Source: Nitrospira japonica (lineage in GTDB: Bacteria > Nitrospirota > Thermodesulfovibrionia > Thermodesulfovibrionales > SM23-35). From it: a stretch of 41,664 nt of DNA. Position 1 is the first letter of the stretch. Each line of letters begins with the position of its first letter. The position numbers were made by a program, and so were the translations under genes. The stretch covers positions 1-41,664 of the forward strand of contig DYFC01000064.1 of NCBI GenBank assembly GCA_020725385.1, written 5' to 3'. The notes under the pieces are model-generated. The model worked only from the letters and a program-made list of their open reading frames with translations. It searched no databases and was not told the DNA's origin. Below are positions 24,544-33,741 of the stretch, piece after piece.

Positions 24544-26304
24544 ATGAATGCAAACGAAGCTATTGAGTTAGCACTAAAAGAACAAAAATCAGGAAATCTG
24601 AAAATCGCAGAAAACATATACAGAAAAATTCTTGAAGTTCAACCCGATAACGTTAATGCTCTACATTTTTTGGGCCTGATTTATTTTGAAAAAAAAGATT
24701 TTGACTCGGCTATAAAATACATTGGCGAAGCTTTGAATTTAGAACCAACTTATCACGAGGCATTATTAAATATGGGGGTAGTTTTACAGGCTAAAGGCAG
24801 TTTTGACGAAGCTCTGCAATACTTCCAAAAATCACTTCAATTCAATCCAGATTGTGCAGAAACCTTTAAAAACATAGGAACCATTCTTCAAGCAAAAGGT
24901 GATTATGATGAAGCTATAATAAATTACAAAAAGGCATTAGAAATAAATCCTGAATTACCGGATATATATAAAAATCTTGCCTATCTTTTTAGAGATAAAG
25001 GAATGCTTAATGAAGCAATAATCTTTTTTAAGAAAGCCCTGGAATATTATCCCGACCTTTCCGATATTCATAATAATCTTGGATTGGCTCTAAATGATAC
25101 CGGGAAAATCGATGAAGCAATAGAGTGTCTAAGAAATGCTATAAGATTAAATCCAGAAAATGCCGAGCTTTATAATAACATGGGGGTCATACTCCGGGAA
25201 AAAGGACTTTTTGACGAAGCCACAGGATGTTTTACACAAGCTATTATACTTAACAACAGATTTCTGGAAGCTTACAATAATATAGCCGTCTCCCTTAGAG
25301 AAAAGGGGCATATCGAAGAGTCAATATATTTTTTAAAAAAAGCACTGGATATTAATCCGGATTTTGCATCTGCACACTGGAATCTTGCTCTTATTTTTCT
25401 CTTAACAGGAAACTATCCTCAAGGATGGGAAGAATATAAATGGTTCTGGAAACTCAAAGGCACAAATGATTTTCATTTTTCCCAACCTCAATGGGATGGT
25501 TCCAAAATTGAAGGTAAAACTTTACTTGTATATGCCGAACAAGGATACGGCGATACAATACAATTTATAAGATATATACCTCTGATTACAGAGACCGGCG
25601 CTGAGGTTATTCTTCTTTGTCAGGAGGAACTCAAAGAATTATTTCTCAACTTAAGAAATCTAAAACAGGTTATAACTTTTGGTGAAAAATTACCGCATTT
25701 TGACTTTTATTGTTCAATTTTAATGCTTCCCGCAATATTTCAGACAACACTTGAAAATATTCCTGTGAATATACCATATATTTTTACAGAGCAATCACTT
25801 ATTAATGAATGGCATGAAAGACTTGATAATAATTCAAAACTTAAAATTGGTTTAGTATGGTCAAGCGGACATAGAAATTCTACACTTCGATTTAGGTCAG
25901 GCAATCTTAATTCTTTCTCTATGCTTACATCAATAGAAGGTGCCGAATTCTATAGTCTTCAAAAGGGTATTTCAAATGAAGAGGCAAATAATTTTTATCA
26001 AAAAATGAAAATTTATGATCTTACAAACAACATATCCAATTTTAATGATACAGCAGCTTTAATAATGAATCTTGATTTAATTATTTCTGTTGACACTTCT
26101 GTCGCGCATCTTGCAGGAGCATTGGGCAAACCTGTATGGGTGTTATTGCCCTCGGTGCCTGACTGGCGCTGGATGTTAAACAGGGAAGACAGCCCTTGGT
26201 ATCCTACAATGAGACTTTTCCGTCAAACAACACATGGAGACTGGGATACAGTGATAAAAAAGGTATATAATGCAATTTTAGACTTTATAAAAATCAAATC
26301 TTAA
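24544..26304 (+). CDS. TPR-repeat glycosyltransferase (GT9/GT41-like C-terminus), copy 2
   Basis: This 586-residue paralogue of 18875-20935 has about nine TPR units (1-305) and the same C-terminal transferase domain. It contains VYAEQGYGDTIQFIRYIPLI near 333-352, IGLVWSSGHRNSTLRFRSG near 437-455, and DLIISVDTSVAHLAGALGKP near 512-531. The final block includes WRWMLNREDSPWYPTMRLFR. The lower TPR number suggests that repeats were gained or lost after duplication. The ribosome site is weak. It is followed 15 bp later by the GT41-type gene, so these two form a unit. Confidence 0.85.
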   Translation: MNANEAIELALKEQKSGNLKIAENIYRKILEVQPDNVNALHFLGLIYFEKKDFDSAIKYIGEALNLEPTYHEALLNMGVVLQAKGSFDEALQYFQKSLQFNPDCAETFKNIGTILQAKGDYDEAIINYKKALEINPELPDIYKNLAYLFRDKGMLNEAIIFFKKALEYYPDLSDIHNNLGLALNDTGKIDEAIECLRNAIRLNPENAELYNNMGVILREKGLFDEATGCFTQAIILNNRFLEAYNNIAVSLREKGHIEESIYFLKKALDINPDFASAHWNLALIFLLTGNYPQGWEEYKWFWKLKGTNDFHFSQPQWDGSKIEGKTLLVYAEQGYGDTIQFIRYIPLITETGAEVILLCQEELKELFLNLRNLKQVITFGEKLPHFDFYCSILMLPAIFQTTLENIPVNIPYIFTEQSLINEWHERLDNNSKLKIGLVWSSGHRNSTLRFRSGNLNSFSMLTSIEGAEFYSLQKGISNEEANNFYQKMKIYDLTNNISNFNDTAALIMNLDLIISVDTSVAHLAGALGKPVWVLLPSVPDWRWMLNREDSPWYPTMRLFRQTTHGDWDTVIKKVYNAILDFIKIKS

Positions 26305-26319
26305 TCTTTTCAAAAAATT

Positions 26320-28404
26320 ATGGATATTAACTTAAAGATAAGACTTGCATATGATCATCTTCAGGCTGGAGATATTGAACAATCTATAAAGATATGCAGG
26401 GAGATTATAGCATATGAACCTTTAAATCCATATATTCTTGAGTTTCTCGGGATAATTTTTCATAAAAAAGGTGATTTACAGTCTGCAATCGAATATATCA
26501 GGAAAGCTGTAGAAATCAAACCTGATAGCAGTGAAACTTTGATTAATTTAGGAACGTTACTCGAACAACAGGGAAACTATTTTGAAGCCCAAGAATGTTT
26601 TGAAAAAGTCCTACGTATAAACCCTGAATCAATTATTGCAAAAAATAAATTGGGTTTGATTTTTCTAAAAACCGGGCAATTCTCCAAAGCTGTTTCTGTT
26701 TTTAAGCAACTCACAGAAATTTATCCATCATATGAAAACTACTTCAATCTCGGAATATCATATTATAGTAACAATGAAATCAATAATGCCTTGGAAAGTT
26801 TTAAGAAAGTTATCTCATTAAAACCTGATTTTTTAGATGCATATATTAATCTTGAATCAATTTTAAAAGAAAAAGGCCTGTTTGAGGAAGCAAAATATTA
26901 TCATAATCTGGCTATTAAAATAAAACACCCATTTGATACTTTACCTAATTCAACAGGTAATATTCATCAAGATTTATGCAATAAATGGATAAAATGCATG
27001 TCTATCTTTCCTTTAATTTATTCGGATGAAAACGAAATATTAAAAGTTAGAGAAGATTACACAACCCTATTACAGGATATATCAAATACAATTTTCAATT
27101 CTAATATTGATAGGATAAAGACACTTTACGATTATACAGGGAAATACAAACCTTTTTATCTTCCTTATCAGGGATTAAATGATAGAGAGTTACAGAAAAT
27201 ATACGGGAATGTCTTACATAAAATTATTTTATCCAAATATCCATTCCTGGCAAATGATAGTTCTAATGTTCCAAATCTTCAAATGGATAAAATTCGTATA
27301 GGATTTGTGAGCGGTTTTTTCTATTACCACTCTGTTTGGAAAATACCGGTTAGAGGCTGGATAGAAAATCTAAATAAGGATAAATTCTCTCTCTATGGAT
27401 ATTACACAGGAAATAAAAAAGACGATGAAACAAACTTTGCGCGAAAATGTTTTGATCATTTTTTTGAAGAGCTTCATGATTTTGAATCGCTTGCTAAAAA
27501 AATTCTCGAAGACCGTATTGATATATTAATTTATCCGGAAATTGGAATGGACCCCTTAGCATTAAAACTTGCTGCTGTTAGACTTGCTCCTGTACAATGT
27601 GCATCATGGGGACATCCTGAAACATCGGGGCTTCCAACAATAGATTATTTTATATCCGGAGAAATGCTCGAAATATCTAATGCAGATAATCATTATACCG
27701 AAAAATTAATAAGACTGCCAAATCTTTCGATTTTTTATAATCCTCCTAAATTTCAGAAAATCAACATGGGTAGAGAATCATTCGGGCTACGACAAAATTC
27801 TATTCTTTACCATTGCTGTCAGGCACTTTATAAATTTCTACCACAGTACGATGAAATTTTTCCAAAAATAGCAAGAGAGGTTGGTAACTGTCAGTTTATA
27901 TTTTCATCTTTCCCTTTCATAAGTAAAGCATTAGAAAAATTTCGGTTACGTCTTAATAATGTCTTTGCAAAATATAAATTAGATGCAGATAAATTTATTG
28001 TATTCCTTCCTCAACTCAACCCATTACAATATGATGCACTTAACCGCTTGAGTGATATTTTTCTCGATTGCATAGGCTGGTCGGGTTGCAATTCAGCACT
28101 TGAAGCTTTATCCCGTAATCTTCCTGTTATAACAATGCCCGGAGATTTAATGCGAAGCCGTGAAGGAGCTGCAATTTTGAATAAAATGGGCTTGGGAACA
28201 ACCATCGCAAATTCAATTGAGGAATATATAAGCCATGCTGTTATATTAGGAAATAATCCAAAATTCAGGAAAGAAATATCAGAGGAGATTGCCAATAAAT
28301 TTCATCTTGTATGCAATGATAAAACATCCATCACCGCACTCGAAAATTTTTTTACAAAAATGGTGGAAAATCGGTCATCAAAATCTAATGATAAAAAATG
28401 TTGA
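26320..28404 (+). CDS. TPR-repeat O-GlcNAc transferase-like protein (GT41, SPINDLY type)
   Basis: This 694-residue protein has about six TPR units (1-205), a variable linker, and a GT41 catalytic region (about 320-680). Diagnostic parts are IRIGFVSGFFYYHSVWK near 326-342, VQCASWGHPETSGLPTIDYF near 425-444, then LPQLNPLQYDALNRLSDIFL, DCIGWSGCNSALEALSRNLPV, and MPGDLMRSREGAAILNKMGL. Bacterial GT41 enzymes glycosylate Ser/Thr or Asn of surface proteins. The catalytic His of the family may correspond to the one in FYYHSVWK (family inference). No ribosome site is visible before the ATG. Confidence 0.88.
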   Translation: MDINLKIRLAYDHLQAGDIEQSIKICREIIAYEPLNPYILEFLGIIFHKKGDLQSAIEYIRKAVEIKPDSSETLINLGTLLEQQGNYFEAQECFEKVLRINPESIIAKNKLGLIFLKTGQFSKAVSVFKQLTEIYPSYENYFNLGISYYSNNEINNALESFKKVISLKPDFLDAYINLESILKEKGLFEEAKYYHNLAIKIKHPFDTLPNSTGNIHQDLCNKWIKCMSIFPLIYSDENEILKVREDYTTLLQDISNTIFNSNIDRIKTLYDYTGKYKPFYLPYQGLNDRELQKIYGNVLHKIILSKYPFLANDSSNVPNLQMDKIRIGFVSGFFYYHSVWKIPVRGWIENLNKDKFSLYGYYTGNKKDDETNFARKCFDHFFEELHDFESLAKKILEDRIDILIYPEIGMDPLALKLAAVRLAPVQCASWGHPETSGLPTIDYFISGEMLEISNADNHYTEKLIRLPNLSIFYNPPKFQKINMGRESFGLRQNSILYHCCQALYKFLPQYDEIFPKIAREVGNCQFIFSSFPFISKALEKFRLRLNNVFAKYKLDADKFIVFLPQLNPLQYDALNRLSDIFLDCIGWSGCNSALEALSRNLPVITMPGDLMRSREGAAILNKMGLGTTIANSIEEYISHAVILGNNPKFRKEISEEIANKFHLVCNDKTSITALENFFTKMVENRSSKSNDKKC

Positions 28405-28442
28405 AATTAGAAAGAGTTTAAAGCGATAGAACTCGAACCGAG

Positions 28443-28541
28443 CGTCTTTTCCGTCAGGCTTCTACCGGCAACTGGGATTCTATTTTTTCAGAAGTTCTGA
28501 ATGAATTAAATATATTCATTAGGAATAGGTCTCTTAAATGA
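28443..28541 (+). pseudogene. C-terminal scrap of a fourth TPR-glycosyltransferase
   Basis: The plus-strand frame reads RLFRQASTGNWDSIFSEVLN and on to a TGA at 28539-28541. It aligns with the C-terminal tails of copy 1 (RLFRQHTPGDWVTVLSNIKK) and copy 2 (RLFRQTTHGDWDTVIKKVYN). The similarity begins abruptly at 28443, and everything upstream of the conserved RLFRQ is missing. This shows that another copy once lay here and was deleted, or that the tail was copied. It carries no start and is not expected to be made. Confidence 0.75.
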
Positions 28542-28552
28542 TAAAATTCATT

Positions 28553-28601
28553 GTAACCCTAAAAACATATTATTCAGCAATGTCTATATTATTTACGTTA
28601 A
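28553..28601. mobile_element. Short or partial MITE-like element, copy 2
   Basis: The 3' part (cagcaatgtctatattattt then ACGTTAA) matches the right end of the elements at 10481-10611 and 41482-41664. TAACCCTAAAAA at 28554 resembles the left end, so this may be an internally deleted 49-bp copy. Its terminal TTAA supplies the stop codon of the neighbouring radical SAM gene. Confidence 0.5.
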
Positions 28602-29524
28602 AAAACTGTCACCCCGTCGATTCTTTTAAGCCCTGCCTTTATCGCAAAATTTAACGCCTCTTCATATTCATTTTTCGTAATTCTTCTGTTTAGAGGCGGG
28701 TAATCAAAAGCTTTAAAGCATGGATGATATTGATCCATAATATTAATGTAAGTATTGATCGAAATTTCATTGGCAATAAAATTCACAATATCCTCTGTAC
28801 CTGCGATTCGTTCGGGTAAAACTAAATGTCTAACGAGTAATCCCCGATGTGCTATACCATATTTATCTATAATTAAATCACCTACCTGCCTGTGCATTTC
28901 TTTTAATATTATTTTTGCATTTTCAGGATAATTTTTAGCCTTTGAATACCTTTCAGCCATCGACGGGTCCCAATACTTGAAATCAGGCATATAAATATCA
29001 ATAACACCATCAAGTAATTGAATTGCATGAATAGATTCATAACCCCCGCAGTTATAAACTATCGGTATTTTAAGTCCTTTCTTAGATGCAATTAAAATAG
29101 ATTTCAGAAGCATGGGCATCTGATGGGTAGGTGTCACAAGATTAATATTATGACAGCCCTGTTTTTGGAGTTCCATCATAATATCTGCGACTTTTTCAAA
29201 AGATGTTTCAACACCTTCACCAAGATGACTTATTGAGTAGTTCTGACAAAAAATACATCCGAGATTACAGTGTCCCATAAAAATTGTACCTGAACCAAAA
29301 CGCCCAACAAGGGGTCTTTCTTCTCCAAAATGTGGTCCGTAACTTGAGATAAAAGGTCTAATCCCGGTTTTACAGAAACCCTTCTCTCCCGATGTTCTAT
29401 CAACCCTGCATTCACGAGGACATAATGTACACTCTTTTAAGATTGAAAAAGCCTCTTCAACCTTGTCAGAAAGTATTCCCGGTGGTAATTTTAAGTATGC
29501 CGGAACAAAAGAATAATCTTCCAT
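28598..29524 (-). CDS. Radical SAM protein, PflA/PflX-like
   Basis: This 308-residue protein has the radical SAM cluster motif CNLGCIFC (about 86-93). An N-terminal extra cysteine region, CTLCPRECRVDRTSGEKGFC (about 33-52), is typical of the COG1313 group annotated as pyruvate formate-lyase activating enzyme-like. Further family parts are INLVTPTHQMP, YNCGGYES and FDYPPLNRRI. No glycyl radical enzyme gene is adjacent, so the substrate is unknown. It begins 22 bp after ilvD with no clear ribosome site and is probably co-transcribed with it. Its stop TAA is part of the TTAA end of the element downstream. Confidence 0.82.
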   Translation of the reverse strand: MEDYSFVPAYLKLPPGILSDKVEEAFSILKECTLCPRECRVDRTSGEKGFCKTGIRPFISSYGPHFGEERPLVGRFGSGTIFMGHCNLGCIFCQNYSISHLGEGVETSFEKVADIMMELQKQGCHNINLVTPTHQMPMLLKSILIASKKGLKIPIVYNCGGYESIHAIQLLDGVIDIYMPDFKYWDPSMAERYSKAKNYPENAKIILKEMHRQVGDLIIDKYGIAHRGLLVRHLVLPERIAGTEDIVNFIANEISINTYINIMDQYHPCFKAFDYPPLNRRITKNEYEEALNFAIKAGLKRIDGVTVF

Positions 29525-29546
29525 AAAAATATATTTGAAACATCGG

Positions 29547-31199
29547 TTATCTCATAATCGCTCCACTTCCTGCAGAGCTTACAAGTTTTGCATATCGGGC
29601 AAGATAACCTTTTGTTATTTTTGGTTTAACCGGTTTCCAGTTCTTTTTTCTTTCATTTAATTCTTCATCTGTTAACATCACATCTATTTTTCTATTTGGT
29701 ATATCAATTATTATCCTATCTCCATCTTTTAATAAGCCTATTGTTCCGCCCTCCATTGCCTCTGGTGAAATGTGGCCGATACAAGGTCCCCTTGTTCCAC
29801 CGGAAAACCTTCCATCGGTTATCAAAGCAACTGAATCGCTCAATCCCATTCCGGCAATGGCTGCAGTTGGTGAAAGCATTTCTCTCATACCAGGGCCACC
29901 TTTTGGACCTTCATATCTTATAACAACAACGTCACCCGGCTTAATCTCTCCATTCATAATTGCTTTCATGCCCGATTCTTCAGAATTATATACCTTTGCA
30001 GAACCTTTAAATATCATCGTATCCTGACTCACCGCAGTCTGTTTAACAACAGCACCATCAGGAGCAAGATTACCTCTAAGTATTGCAATGCCTCCCTCTT
30101 TATGGTAAGGATCTTCTAAAGGTCTGATAACATTTTCATCAACAATTTCTGCTGAATCCGCTATTTCATATGTCTTTTTGCCACTAACAGTAATATTGTT
30201 ATATAGCTTTCTTTTCAACCTTTTCATTAAAGCAGGGATACCTCCAGCCCAATCAAGGTCTTCGAGATAATGTGTTCCGCCTGGAAGCATATTAGCTAAA
30301 TGAGGGGTTCTTTTGCTTAAAATATCAAATGTCTCAAGAGGAAGTTCAATCCCGGCGTCATGAGCAATAGCAGGTATATGGAGTGCTGTATTTGTTGAAC
30401 CACCAAGAGCAAGGTCAACCATTATGGCGTTTTCAAAAGCTTCTTTTGTCATTATTTTTCTTGAAGTAATTTTTCTCTTTATAAGTTCAATAATACGTAC
30501 TCCACTTTCAAATGCAATTCTCTTCTTGTCAGCAGATACCGCAAGCGCGGTTGCACAACGCGGAAGACTCATGCCTAATGCTTCAGTAACACATGCCATA
30601 GTATTAGCAGTGTACATTCCCTGACATGAACCGGCACCAGGGCAGGCACACATCTCAAGAGATTCAAGCTCTTTATCTTTAATTAGACCTTTTTTATATT
30701 TTCCGACTGCTTCAAATGTATCATTTACTAAAGATAGCCTTTTTCCTCTTAGATGGCCTGATAACATGGGACCTGCTGTTACTACTATCACCGGTATGTC
30801 CAGTCTTCCTGCAGCCATTAGCATGCCCGGTGTTATCTTGTCACAGTTTGTTAGCAACACGAGCCCATCAAACTGATGTGCCTGGGTGATTGACTCTACC
30901 ATGTCTGCTATCAATTCCCTTGAAGGAAGTGAATAATGCATTCCTTTATGACCCATTGCTATACCATCGCAAATTCCAGGGATACCAAAAATAAAAGGAT
31001 AGCCACCACCTGTATGAATTCCTTTTTCAATAAATCTTTCAAGGTCACGCATGCCTATATGTCCTGGTATAATGTCTGTAAAACTTGAAGCAACACCTAT
31101 AAAAGGTTTTTTCATTTCTGTTTTACATATTCCTGTTGCATAAAGAAGTGCTCTATGAGGTGCCCGCTCAAGTCCCTCTTTTATTGCTTTACTTCTCAT
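29547..31199 (-). CDS. ilvD: Dihydroxy-acid dehydratase
   Basis: This 550-residue Fe-S enzyme makes the 2-keto acids for valine and isoleucine. Cluster ligands and signatures are present: [10 protein letters not shown] (about 117-126), [18 protein letters not shown] (about 185-202), [16 protein letters not shown] (about 267-282) and the C-terminal [22 protein letters not shown] precedes the ATG at 31199. A perfect 21-bp stem hairpin lies 22 bp upstream and could affect mRNA stability or read-through from the DUF465 gene. No other ilv or leu gene is nearby. Confidence 0.96.
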   Translation of the reverse strand: MRSKAIKEGLERAPHRALLYATGICKTEMKKPFIGVASSFTDIIPGHIGMRDLERFIEKGIHTGGGYPFIFGIPGICDGIAMGHKGMHYSLPSRELIADMVESITQAHQFDGLVLLTNCDKITPGMLMAAGRLDIPVIVVTAGPMLSGHLRGKRLSLVNDTFEAVGKYKKGLIKDKELESLEMCACPGAGSCQGMYTANTMACVTEALGMSLPRCATALAVSADKKRIAFESGVRIIELIKRKITSRKIMTKEAFENAIMVDLALGGSTNTALHIPAIAHDAGIELPLETFDILSKRTPHLANMLPGGTHYLEDLDWAGGIPALMKRLKRKLYNNITVSGKKTYEIADSAEIVDENVIRPLEDPYHKEGGIAILRGNLAPDGAVVKQTAVSQDTMIFKGSAKVYNSEESGMKAIMNGEIKPGDVVVIRYEGPKGGPGMREMLSPTAAIAGMGLSDSVALITDGRFSGGTRGPCIGHISPEAMEGGTIGLLKDGDRIIIDIPNRKIDVMLTDEELNERKKNWKPVKPKITKGYLARYAKLVSSAGSGAIMR

Positions 31200-31221
31200 T
31201 CTAAAAACCTCCTGTCAATAT

Positions 31222-31269
31222 AATAATCCCCTCTTGCTCTTTTTTAACAAAGAGCAAGAGGGGATTATT
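31222..31269. other. Perfect 21-bp stem hairpin between DUF465 gene and ilvD
   Basis: The left arm at 31222-31242 (AATAATCCCC, then TCTTGCTCTTT) pairs without mismatch with 31249-31269, around a 6-nt loop. It begins 16 nt after the DUF465 stop and ends 22 nt before the ilvD start on the minus strand. There is no U-tract on the minus-strand side, so it is not a classic terminator. It contains the GCTCTT motif of the local simple repeats. Confidence 0.8.
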
Positions 31270-31285
31270 GTTTATTTAGTCTGTT

Positions 31286-31516
31286 CTAATTAACTGTAAC
31301 TGATTTTTTATATTCCCTTATCATTTCAGCCATACGATCTTTTCTTAAAAGTTTTAACTTCTGTATCCTTTTCCTCTCGAGTTCCTCTTCAGGAGTAAGA
31401 TAACGCTTACTGTCAATTTCAGCAAGTAAGCTATCAAGATTTCTGTGTTCTTCGCTAAGTCTTCTGAATTCCTCGTTTTCTCTTTTTAATGTTTCTGCGA
31501 TTTCCTGTTCTTTCAA
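31286..31516 (-). CDS. DUF465 (YdcH family) small coiled-coil protein
   Basis: This 76-residue, highly charged helical protein matches the DUF465/YdcH pattern. An N-terminal helix (EFRRLSEEHRNLDSLLAEI) precedes the conserved LTPEEELERKRIQKLKLLRKD segment (about 40-60). It probably forms a helical hairpin or coiled coil. Start TTG 31516 is set by AAGGAGGA 5 nt upstream. The family has no established function. It lies directly upstream of ilvD on the same strand. Confidence 0.82.
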   Translation of the reverse strand: MKEQEIAETLKRENEEFRRLSEEHRNLDSLLAEIDSKRYLTPEEELERKRIQKLKLLRKDRMAEMIREYKKSVTVN

Positions 31517-31591
31517 TCTGTCCTCCTTTTTAAAAAGATTTTAAAAATATAAATTAGTTCTTTGCTCTTATCAATCTAACTTGCTTTAAAA

Positions 31592-32950
31592 TTATATATC
31601 CTTAATAATCCTTTCTGCAAGTTTCGAAGAATTTTCGATACAATCATTTACTCCTATTCCCTTGAAAGCATTGCCAGTTATGTAGAACCCTTTGAAATTC
31701 TTTAATATTCTATCTATTTTTTCAAGTTTGGAATCATGATTTATAAAATATTGAGGTATCCCTTTTTTATGAATAAAAACTTTTCTTAAATCCGGATCTG
31801 CCTTAATATTCATAATCTTATTCAATTCATCCATGACAAGATTTATCTGCTTTTCTTCATCCTGTTCCGCAAGCTCGGACATGCGCGCGCCTCCAAGCAT
31901 TGTTCTTAATAGAACATAGCCTTCAGGTGCTCTATTCGGAAAGACGCTCGAATCCCATAACGTGCCAAGAATTTTTCTTCCTTCCCTGTAGGGGATAAGG
32001 AAACCAAAACCATCAAGTGGATGCTTTATCTTCTCTTTTTTAAATCCAAGACAAACAACAGATATTGAAGGATAATAAATAGTATTCAATAAATTTGATA
32101 AACTCTTGTCTAATTCTTTTGTTACTTCAGATAGGGCAAATGCAGGGATTGTACTTATAATTATTTCAGAGTCAATTTTTGAGCCATCTGATAATTGTAT
32201 GGTATATATATCATTATTTTTGTCTATTGATACTGCTTGTAACCCTGTGTGTAATCTTGAACCTAAGAAATCTGTAAGAGAATTAATAAGCGTTCCCATT
32301 CCATTATAAAAAGAAGTAAGAACACCTCCGGGACCTGCTCCAACCTTTTTACCTGTTTTTTTAACCTCTTTTTGTAATTTCATCATACCTTTGATAAGCC
32401 CGCCATAATTTTGTTCAAGATTATAAACTTTCGGAAAACAACTTTTAAGGCTCATTTTTTCCGGGTCACCTGCAAAAATACCGGATGCCATCGGGTCAAT
32501 CAATTTTTCATAAGCTTCTTTACCAAGTCTTCTTCTTGCAAAATCAGCAAGTGTCTCATCTTTATTCGAGCCTTTTGGTACAAACAATTCCCAGACGATC
32601 CTTAATCTGCCATATAAACTCAAAAGGTCTGATTTGAAAAAAGATAGCGGTGATTCAGGCAACATTTTAAGTTTGCCATCTGAAAAAATAAAACGTTTTC
32701 TTGCATTATCATTGCTTCTTAAAGGTGAAAGCCCGAGTTTACCGGAAAGTTCAAGAGTCTTTGGTCTATTGTCAAGAAAACCGTTCACTCCTCCTTCACA
32801 AATAAACCCATCAGCCTTATCTGTCCAGATCTTTCCCCCTGCTTTTTTTTCGGATTCTATTACTGTAAGGTCAATTGAAGGATCTTTCTCAAGAAGAAAA
32901 TATGCGAGTGAAAGCCCTGATATACCAGCGCCAATAATTACAATTTTCAT
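31592..32950 (-). CDS. hemY: Protoporphyrinogen/coproporphyrinogen oxidase, HemY type
   Basis: This 452-residue FAD enzyme of heme synthesis has the N-terminal dinucleotide motif IIGAGISGLSLAYFL (about 4-18), then the VIESEKKAGGKIWT segment. The C-terminal FAD signature is FYITGNAFKGIGVNDCIENS (about 424-443). HemY enzymes use oxygen or, in some bacteria, oxidise coproporphyrinogen III; sequence inspection alone does not separate these. Its presence beside C1 genes of anaerobic type suggests micro-oxic tolerance or an alternative acceptor. No ribosome site is clear before the ATG. The stop lies 75 bp before the DUF465 gene start. Confidence 0.88.
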   Translation of the reverse strand: MKIVIIGAGISGLSLAYFLLEKDPSIDLTVIESEKKAGGKIWTDKADGFICEGGVNGFLDNRPKTLELSGKLGLSPLRSNDNARKRFIFSDGKLKMLPESPLSFFKSDLLSLYGRLRIVWELFVPKGSNKDETLADFARRRLGKEAYEKLIDPMASGIFAGDPEKMSLKSCFPKVYNLEQNYGGLIKGMMKLQKEVKKTGKKVGAGPGGVLTSFYNGMGTLINSLTDFLGSRLHTGLQAVSIDKNNDIYTIQLSDGSKIDSEIIISTIPAFALSEVTKELDKSLSNLLNTIYYPSISVVCLGFKKEKIKHPLDGFGFLIPYREGRKILGTLWDSSVFPNRAPEGYVLLRTMLGGARMSELAEQDEEKQINLVMDELNKIMNIKADPDLRKVFIHKKGIPQYFINHDSKLEKIDRILKNFKGFYITGNAFKGIGVNDCIENSSKLAERIIKDI

Positions 32951-33304
32951 ATATCAAATTTTAACATAATGAACATCAATATTACAGTAATATAAAAACC
33001 TTTTTAATTTAGCTTTAGCTAAATTTTTCTTGACTTTCAAAACTATATTTATTATCTTAAATCTAATAAATATAGTGTTTTTAAAATTTTGAGCTACTTA
33101 ATAATTAAGCTTAAGATTATTTTTTAAGAGAAATATCTATAAAAGTAATTTGTGCAAATAAAATACATCAGGTTTTAATAATGAAATTTAAAGGCTATCT
33201 TAAAATGCCGGTATGAAATGATGACCGGCTAAAGGGGGTGGAAAAGCATTTGTAAAAGGTGATAGGGGAAATATAAACAATCAAATCAAAAGTAGGAGGG
33301 AAAA
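32951..33304. other. Divergent intergenic region with long leader of the secreted-protein gene
   Basis: The 354 bp lie between divergent genes. An AT-rich palindrome (ATTTAGCT TT AGCTAAAT) is at 33007-33024. A hairpin GCCGGT...ACCGGC lies near 33206-33228, followed by purine-rich aaagggggtgg and ggtgatagggg runs. If the promoter at 33030-33058 is used, the leader is about 240 nt. I checked by eye for c-di-GMP riboswitch motifs and found no match. Confidence 0.4.
33030..33058 (+). promoter_or_regulatory. Possible promoter for the secreted-protein gene
   Basis: TTGACT (33030-33035) and TATCTT (33053-33058) are 17 bp apart. The -35 box is good and the -10 box is weak. Confidence 0.35.
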
Positions 33305-33673
33305 GTGTTAAAACAAAATTTAGTTAGAAATATTATTTTATTGACGATACTCGTGTTCGTTTCCTTATCTTTTGCACAGGCTGAAGATAAAACAATGGTT
33401 GGTACATTATCAGCAACCATGGATGAGAAAAATAATACTGTAACTGCTATGTTTGTAGGTTATTGTGAAGGAGAACCCGTGATAATTGGACCTTCAACAT
33501 GGTCAAGTTCGGCCGATGATTTTTCCAAAGCCAGCACCGAAGATATTGGCAATAAACTATGCGGGAGTGAAAAATCTGTAAAAAAGGTTACAAAATCAAC
33601 CAAAACAAACAAAGATGTTGTTGCAGAAATTGTAGTTACAGGCCCTAGTTCCGCTATTATTGTAGGTAGATAA
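33305..33673 (+). CDS. Small secreted protein of unknown function
   Basis: This 122-residue protein starts at GTG 33305, preceded by GGAGGG with 5-6 nt spacing. Residues 1-26 form a signal peptide: a basic start, a hydrophobic core (IILLTILVFVSLSFA) and a probable cleavage site AQA/ED. The mature part of about 95 residues is rich in Ser, Thr, Lys and Val and has two cysteines (near 58 and 81), which could form a disulfide. I do not recognise a family. It lies just upstream of a PilZ gene and a protein with a periplasmic domain, so an envelope role is plausible. Confidence 0.7.
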   Translation: MLKQNLVRNIILLTILVFVSLSFAQAEDKTMVGTLSATMDEKNNTVTAMFVGYCEGEPVIIGPSTWSSSADDFSKASTEDIGNKLCGSEKSVKKVTKSTKTNKDVVAEIVVTGPSSAIIVGR

Positions 33674-33688
33674 AAATAACTTTTTCAA

Positions 33689-33715
33689 TGCCTCTGGGAA
33701 AGACTCTCAGAGGCA
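33689..33715. terminator. Hairpin after the secreted-protein gene
   Basis: TGCCTCTG (33689-33696) pairs with CAGAGGCA (33708-33715), and the stem can extend to 11 bp with one wobble around AAGAC. It follows the stop by 15 nt. No U-tract follows, so termination would be inefficient. Confidence 0.45.
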
Positions 33716-33741
33716 TAATGAAAGGAGGGCTTCGAGTCATA

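Noticed and set aside
33006..33025. AT-rich palindrome followed by T residues, like a terminator
   Set aside because: It sits between divergent genes where no transcript needs to end, and the stem is weak with a 2-nt loop.
32951..33304. c-di-GMP riboswitch before the secreted-protein gene
   Set aside because: The conserved GEMM sequence blocks are not present; only a generic hairpin and purine runs are seen.
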